From positions 1 to 34,953 of the forward strand of contig JAKLKA010000073.1 of NCBI GenBank assembly GCA_023150915.1: a stretch of DNA of 34,953 nucleotides. Direction: 5' to 3'. Numbering within the stretch: the stretch's first letter is position 1; each line of letters opens with the position of its first letter. The notes beneath the pieces were generated by a model that made no database searches, was not told the DNA's origin, and saw only the letters and a list, made by a program, of their open reading frames with translations. Source of the stretch: Polyangiaceae bacterium. Lineage in GTDB: Bacteria; Myxococcota_A; Polyangia; Polyangiales; Polyangiaceae. Made by a program: the position numbers and the translations under genes. Positions 30,124 through 34,953 of this stretch are shown piece after piece.

Positions 30124-31028
30124 ACCCCCGCATCGTCCCCGCCTTGATGGGCGCGTGTCTGGTCGCGCTCGCCGCACGCCCTTGCCCGGCCGAGCCCAAG
30201 TCGCGCGCCGAGCGCGCGGCCGCGCACTTCGACGCCGGGCTGACGCTGTATCAGCAGGGCCGAATGCGCGACGCTGCGTCCGAGTTCCTGGCGGCGTTCG
30301 ATCTGGCCCCGCACGGCGACGCGATGTTCAACGCCGGGCTCGCCTTCGATGGCGCCGGCGACAGCGCCGGCGCCGCCACCGCATTCGCCTGGGCCCTCGA
30401 GCTGGGCATGCGCGCCGACGCCGCACCCGAGGCCAAGTCTCGGCTCGAGCGCCTGGCTCCGCGCCTGGGAACGGTGCGCGTGACCGCAGGCGAAGGCACC
30501 ACCATCGAGGTTTCTCCGTTCCGCCGCAAGGCGGCGACCGCCACGTTCTACGCGCTGCCCGGTCAAGTGCTGGTCAGCGTGACCCACGCCGACGGTGCAC
30601 TGGCAGCGCGACGCGCGCGGGTTCGGGTGAGCTCCGAGACGTTGATCGACTTCCAGGCCGCGGCCGCTCTGCCCGCCCCGGCGCCGGAGCCCGTGCCCGC
30701 TCCGGCCGCTTCGCTGCCCGGCGAACCCTTCCCCTGGAAGACGGTCGCATGGGTCTCGATTGGCGTCGGCGCGGCGTCGGGAGTGAGCGCGGCCGTGCTG
30801 CGCAGCGCCACGCTGGGCGCGAAGGACGACTTCGACGCTTCGGGCCACACCGACGCCGACGCGCGCCAGCGCGCCGTGGATCTCAACCGGTGGACCAACG
30901 TGGCGCTCGGCGGCGCGATTGTGGCCGGCGCCTTCGGGGTCGGCGTGCTCTTCTTGCACCAAGATCCGAAGCGCGAGGTGTCGATCGCCCCGGGCCCGGG
31001 TGGCGCTCGGCTGTTCGGTCGGTTCTGA
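30120..31028 (+). CDS. Exported TPR / PEGA-like membrane protein
   Basis: 302 residues from GTG 30120, overlapping the kinase stop as GTGA. A signal peptide (VPALMGACLVALAARPCPAE) is followed by TPR-like helices (HFDAGLTLYQQGRMRDAASE, MFNAGLAFDGAGDSAGAA) and a PEGA-like beta module (GTVRVTAGEGTTIEV, LPGQVLVSVTHADG). A Pro/Ala spacer and two hydrophobic helices (TVAWVSIGVGAASGVSAAVL, VALGGAIVAGAFGVGVLFLH) close the protein. The TPR-PEGA-membrane layout next to a Ser/Thr kinase is a recurring myxobacterial pairing; the TPR domain may be the sensory or substrate side. The stop abuts the convergent FHA-sigma54 regulator in TGATCA. Confidence 0.82.
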   Translation: MNPRIVPALMGACLVALAARPCPAEPKSRAERAAAHFDAGLTLYQQGRMRDAASEFLAAFDLAPHGDAMFNAGLAFDGAGDSAGAATAFAWALELGMRADAAPEAKSRLERLAPRLGTVRVTAGEGTTIEVSPFRRKAATATFYALPGQVLVSVTHADGALAARRARVRVSSETLIDFQAAAALPAPAPEPVPAPAASLPGEPFPWKTVAWVSIGVGAASGVSAAVLRSATLGAKDDFDASGHTDADARQRAVDLNRWTNVALGGAIVAGAFGVGVLFLHQDPKREVSIAPGPGGARLFGRF

Positions 31029-32339
<1,311 letters not shown>

Positions 32340-32368
32340 GAGCCGAGCATCTTACAGCGGATTTCCCA

Positions 32369-32400
32369 TCCGGACTCCGCGTCTGCCACCGTCCGGACGG
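32369..32400. promoter_or_regulatory. Paired TCCGGAC sites, one inside a 12-base palindrome
   Basis: TCCGGAC occurs at 32369-32375 and 32392-32398, 23 bases apart (about two helical turns). The second lies in the perfect palindrome CCGTCCGGACGG (32389-32400). They stand 46-77 bases upstream of the sigma54-like promoter for the PEGA gene, a usual place for activator sites. The same motif pair recurs before the PilZ gene. Confidence 0.55.
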
Positions 32401-32445
32401 CGCCCGCCGGAGCCCGATTTCGCGCGGAATTCGGCTGGCGGCACG

Positions 32446-32461
32446 TGGTCCGCCGTTTGCA
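32446..32461 (+). promoter_or_regulatory. Candidate sigma54 (-24/-12) promoter
   Basis: TGGTCCGCCGTTTGCA matches the consensus TGGCACG-N4-TTGCW: TGG, CG at positions 6-7, TTGC and final A, with exactly 10 bases between GG and GC. Transcription start would be near 32472, next to ATG 32473, so the message would be almost leaderless or the true start lies downstream. The divergent gene encodes a sigma54 activator. Confidence 0.5.
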
Positions 32462-32472
32462 GCGGCCACGCC

Positions 32473-33570
32473 ATGGCCCCCCGCCCTGCCGAAATCGAGC
32501 TGGACCTCCGGGAGCTCGAGCTGACCGGTTCCCTGACGCCCGTCTTCCAGGTGCTGCCGCCGCCACCGCGGCTTCCGTCGCTGCCGCCGCTCCCGATGCC
32601 GGTCTGGCTGCCGGCGCCGGCTCCGCGCCGGCCCAACCGAGAGCGGCCCTCGTCGAGCGCCACCTGGACGCCGACGGCGCCGCCCGGCCGCGCAGCCCCG
32701 CACGGCCGCGCAGCGCCGCACGAGGCCACGCGGCCCGACATCGTGCCCGCTCGGTCGACCCCGTCGACCGTTCCGCCCGCCGCGCGTCGCACGCTGCTGG
32801 AAGCCTCGCGACCGTCGGTCGCGCCAGCCGCCTGGACCCTGCCCCCGCCGCCGCCCCGACGGCCGGTGGCGACCCGTCCCGCGGTGCGCGCTGCCAGCAT
32901 TGGGGTGGGAGCGGGGGTGATGCTCTTCCTGTGTGCGTGGCTGGCCGCGGCGCCGAGCACCGCCGCGGTCAAGCTCACCAGCGTGGTCACCGCGACGGAC
33001 ACGCGGGGCCTTGCCCTGCGAAACGTGCAGGTCCTGGTGGACGGGCTCGCGATGTGCGCGACCACGCCGTGCAGCATGGAGCTCGAGCCCGGGGCGCACC
33101 AGATCGACGTGATCGATCGGACGACGGACCAGCGCGCAGGCCGCAGCCTGAGCGTCGGCAAGGGGGAACGCGCGGTGATCCATTTCGCTCTGCCGGTGGA
33201 CGCGGTCCGGCGCGCAGCGCCCCCGACGGCGGCGCCGCCGCCCCCCGATGCCCCCATCTCGGTGGACGAGCTGGCCCGCGAAGAGAGCAGCACTCAGGCC
33301 CCAATCGCGGGCCCGGCCTCACCGCCGGCCTCACCCCGCGGCCCCACCGCCCTTCTGAACCTGAACTCGATCCCCATTTCCAGCGTGGTGGTCGACGGGC
33401 GCCCCGTGGGCACGACGCCACTGATGGGCGTCCCGGTGGCGGCCGGCAAGCACAGCGTGGCCTTCGTTCACCCCGATCTCGGCCGCCGCGGGGGCAGCAT
33501 CGAGATCGGCGCCGGCGAACGCAAGTCCGTGGTCGTCCACTTCGAGAAGGGTCGAGGCCGAGCGGAATGA
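32473..33570 (+). CDS. Transmembrane protein with tandem PEGA domains
   Basis: 365 residues. N-terminal 130 residues are cytoplasmic, Pro/Arg/Ala rich and without fold. One helix (AASIGVGAGVMLFLCAWLAA) crosses the membrane near residue 140. Two PEGA-type modules follow: one with RNVQVLVDGLAMC-ATTPCSMELEPGAHQI, the other with SVVVDGRPVGTTPLMGVPVA and AGKHSVAFVHPDLG, joined by a Pro-rich linker. PEGA domains are surface or peptidoglycan-associated beta modules common in this phylum. ATG 32473 is 12 bases past the sigma54-like promoter. The frame is open upstream but non-coding in character there. Likely target of the divergent FHA activator. Confidence 0.82.
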   Translation: MAPRPAEIELDLRELELTGSLTPVFQVLPPPPRLPSLPPLPMPVWLPAPAPRRPNRERPSSSATWTPTAPPGRAAPHGRAAPHEATRPDIVPARSTPSTVPPAARRTLLEASRPSVAPAAWTLPPPPPRRPVATRPAVRAASIGVGAGVMLFLCAWLAAAPSTAAVKLTSVVTATDTRGLALRNVQVLVDGLAMCATTPCSMELEPGAHQIDVIDRTTDQRAGRSLSVGKGERAVIHFALPVDAVRRAAPPTAAPPPPDAPISVDELAREESSTQAPIAGPASPPASPRGPTALLNLNSIPISSVVVDGRPVGTTPLMGVPVAAGKHSVAFVHPDLGRRGGSIEIGAGERKSVVVHFEKGRGRAE

Positions 33571-33649
33571 TCCGGACGGATCGGAATCGCCATCCGGACG
33601 CACGAGGATCCGGCTGAATGATCCGGCGAGATGTCGCATCGATTGCGAC
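33569..33649. promoter_or_regulatory. Cluster of TCCGG sites and inverted repeats before PilZ gene
   Basis: TCCGGAC at 33571 and 33593 (22 bases apart), and TCCGG at 33609 and 33622. The first lies in the inverted repeat GATCCG-GA-CGGATC (33569-33582). A separate inverted repeat, GTCGCA-TCGAT-TGCGAC, is at 33633-33649. The region spans the end of the PEGA gene to 38 bases before ATG 33687. Probably a regulatory region using the same protein as the 32369-32400 sites. Confidence 0.5.
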
Positions 33650-33686
33650 GGCACGAGGCGTGCACAGCGGTCCATCGGAGGTCGAA

Positions 33687-34028
33687 ATGGAGAAGCGAAC
33701 CAGCCCCCGCACCAAGACGAACGTCGTGCTGAGCGCTCGGCAGGGCAAGACGAGCTACACGCTCAAGTGCACCGAGCTCTCGCAGACTGGCCTCTTGCTG
33801 TGCGTGCCGCGGGCGCTGAAGCAGACCCCCTGGCCCTACTTGCGGGTGACGCTGCTTCTGAACGATGGCCCGGCGCACCTCTTGGCTCGCCGCATCGGCG
33901 AGCGCGGAAACCGCATGGCCTACGCCTTCATCGCGCTCGACGACCTCTCGGAGGCACGCATCACCGACTTCTTGTTCGAGTGCATGCACGAGCAGCAAGT
34001 GGGCACGCCGCGGCGGCGCGCCGCTTGA
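33687..34028 (+). CDS. Small PilZ-domain protein
   Basis: 113 residues from ATG 33687, preceded by GGAGG at 33676-33680 with ideal spacing. PilZ domains bind cyclic-di-GMP and control motility or exopolysaccharide. The RxxxR motif is R4-TSP-R8. The second motif, normally (D/N)xSxxG, reads ELSQTG, with Glu in the first position, so binding may be weaker. The rest is a single beta-barrel (KTSYTLKCTELSQTGLLLCV, YLRVTLLLNDGPAHLLARRI) and a short helix (LSEARITDFLFECMHEQ). Stand-alone PilZ proteins act by protein contact. It follows the PEGA gene by 116 bases with its own upstream sites and abuts the convergent response regulator in TGATCA. Confidence 0.86.
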   Translation: MEKRTSPRTKTNVVLSARQGKTSYTLKCTELSQTGLLLCVPRALKQTPWPYLRVTLLLNDGPAHLLARRIGERGNRMAYAFIALDDLSEARITDFLFECMHEQQVGTPRRRAA

Positions 34029-34739
34029 TCAGCTCTCTTCGAACTCGGTGCGCCGGCCCTGCTGACGCATGATCTGGTCGTACTCTTCGTAGAGCGAGTG
34101 CCCAGCGTGGGTCTTGGGCAGGTCGACCCCCAAGACGCGCGCGGCAAGCAGGCCCGAGAGGGCCAGGACTCGGTCGCGCTCGGTGTAGCGCCCGACCGAC
34201 CGCAGGTCCGAGAGCTTCCGCTTGATGGTGGCGGTGAGGCGCTCGGCAACGCGCTCCGGAACGTGCGGCATGTCGAAGGCGGCGGTGGTCTCGCCGGCGA
34301 ACCGCGCCAGGGGCGGCGCGAAGTCGGCGTCTTCTTGGCGGTGCCGGCGCACGCTGCGCACGTGGGCGCCCGACACCGCCTCGTCGAGAACCGCCTGGAT
34401 CTGTCGGACCTCGAAGGGCTTGGCGATGAACGTCATGGCCAGGTGACGCGCCAGGCGCTCGATGCGCGGCTCGACCTCGCCGGTGACCAGAGCGATCGTC
34501 ATGTCGGGGTTGTTCTTCCGCAAGAACTCTCCCAAGACCAGCCCCTCCATCCCCGGCAAACCCTGGTCGAGGAACGCGACCTGGAACGTCCAGAGGGGCA
34601 AGAGCGCCATGCCCTCTTCCGCGGACCCGGCGGGCAGCGCTTGGTGACCACGACTGGTGACCACATCCACCAGCATGCGTCGCAGATCGTCGTCGTCGTC
34701 GATGACGAGCACGTTGAGTTGCTCGGGATCGTGGGCCAT
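34029..34739 (-). CDS. Single REC-domain response regulator with unknown C-terminus
   Basis: 236 residues from ATG 34739, with GGAGGGG six bases upstream. The receiver domain is intact: acidic cluster DDDDD (14-18), phospho-acceptor D58 (FLDQGLPGMEG), T86 (LVTGEV) and K107 (IAKPFE). After residue 125 there is a helical region of about 110 residues with Arg-rich segments (SVRRHRQEDADFAPP, RLTATIKRKLSDLRSVGRYT). No DNA-binding or enzymatic output domain was recognised. The cognate histidine kinase is not in the window. Its end abuts the PilZ gene, so overlapping antisense transcripts are likely. Together the two suggest second-messenger or two-component control near the FHA activator locus. Confidence 0.88.
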   Translation of the reverse strand: MAHDPEQLNVLVIDDDDDLRRMLVDVVTSRGHQALPAGSAEEGMALLPLWTFQVAFLDQGLPGMEGLVLGEFLRKNNPDMTIALVTGEVEPRIERLARHLAMTFIAKPFEVRQIQAVLDEAVSGAHVRSVRRHRQEDADFAPPLARFAGETTAAFDMPHVPERVAERLTATIKRKLSDLRSVGRYTERDRVLALSGLLAARVLGVDLPKTHAGHSLYEEYDQIMRQQGRRTEFEES

Positions 34740-34953
34740 GGGCCGCCCCTCCGTCGAAGAGAGGCTAGCACACCGCCGCGCCACGGGCGCCGGCCCGGGG
34801 GGCGGCGCCCAGGCCCGATCGGTTCTCGTCAGGGCGACCTGCAGCGTCCGGCTCAGGAGCGAGGCGACCGGACCGGGGTCGAGGCGCGAGGCCCGTCTCT
34901 TGCCGCCATGGGCGCATCACGCCGCGGCCATCGGGGGCGGTGACCGGGGTGGC
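34740..34953. other. Right-edge region, no gene supported
   Basis: 214 bases. A GC hairpin is visible (GGGCGCCG at 34785-34792 with CGGCGCCC at 34803-34810, 10-base loop). A minus-strand frame is open from the edge to about 34767, but its composition (Arg/Ala/Pro rich, no motif) does not let me call it the end of a gene. Confidence 0.5.

Noticed and set aside
34767-34953. Minus-strand partial gene at right edge
   Set aside because: Open for about 60 codons only, with no motif and no bias distinguishing it from chance in GC-rich DNA.

Overview
High-GC, gene-dense bacterial DNA (34 protein genes, no gap over 300 bases, no tRNA, rRNA, CRISPR array or mobile element seen). The protein repertoire points to Myxococcota: a MYXO-CTERM-like sorting tail behind a MopE-type metal-binding motif, many Gly/Ser-linker lipoproteins, PEGA, GYF_2, MJ0042 zinc-ribbon and FHA proteins, a Ser/Thr kinase, an FHA-sigma54 activator and an OmpA protein with thrombospondin type-3 repeats. 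No rRNA or species marker is present, so the genus is left open.

Layout. 1-5177 (+): 3' end of a double-FHA protein, a Nudix protein with a damaged Nudix box, a PEGA-like exported protein, ComF, a GYF_2/proline-rich membrane protein and a repeat-tailed lipoprotein. 5178-7343 (-): DsbD-type reductase and a TPR protein. 7435-8863 (+): two paralogous four-Cys lipoproteins overlapping a TtcA-like tRNA thiolase. 8875-12279: TauE/SafE permease (-), Cys-rich lipoprotein (+), TPR lipoprotein (-), M48 metalloprotease lipoprotein (+). 12280-15469 (-): zinc-ribbon membrane protein, rhodanese and hemerythrin (probable operon), then an OmpA/TSP3 porin-like protein. 15636-17904 (+): zinc-ribbon membrane protein and an AgmX/GltJ-like protein. 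17952-21574 (-): Kazal-domain lipoprotein and RecD2 helicase. 21682-23847: frameshifted MYXO-CTERM protein (+) converging on a Gly/Ser-linker lipoprotein (-).

23937-31028 (+) is one tightly packed run: M1 aminopeptidase with HEAT repeats, enoyl-CoA hydratase, FGE/SUMF1-like protein, membrane Ser/Thr kinase and a TPR/PEGA protein. Three of its four junctions are 4-base NTGA start/stop overlaps. 31029-34739 is a regulatory cluster: an FHA-sigma54 activator (-) divergent from a membrane PEGA protein (+), then a PilZ protein (+) converging on a response regulator (-). Paired TCCGGAC sites lie before both the PEGA and PilZ genes, and a good -24/-12 match precedes the PEGA gene. I consider this cluster the best candidate for an undescribed regulatory circuit.

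Genome-architecture oddities: four of eight convergent pairs end exactly stop-to-stop in TGATCA, and all four possible NTGA coupling overlaps occur. A consensus -35 promoter followed at once by a 14-base perfect palindrome precedes the Kazal lipoprotein. All functional calls rest on motif reading by eye; no database search was run.
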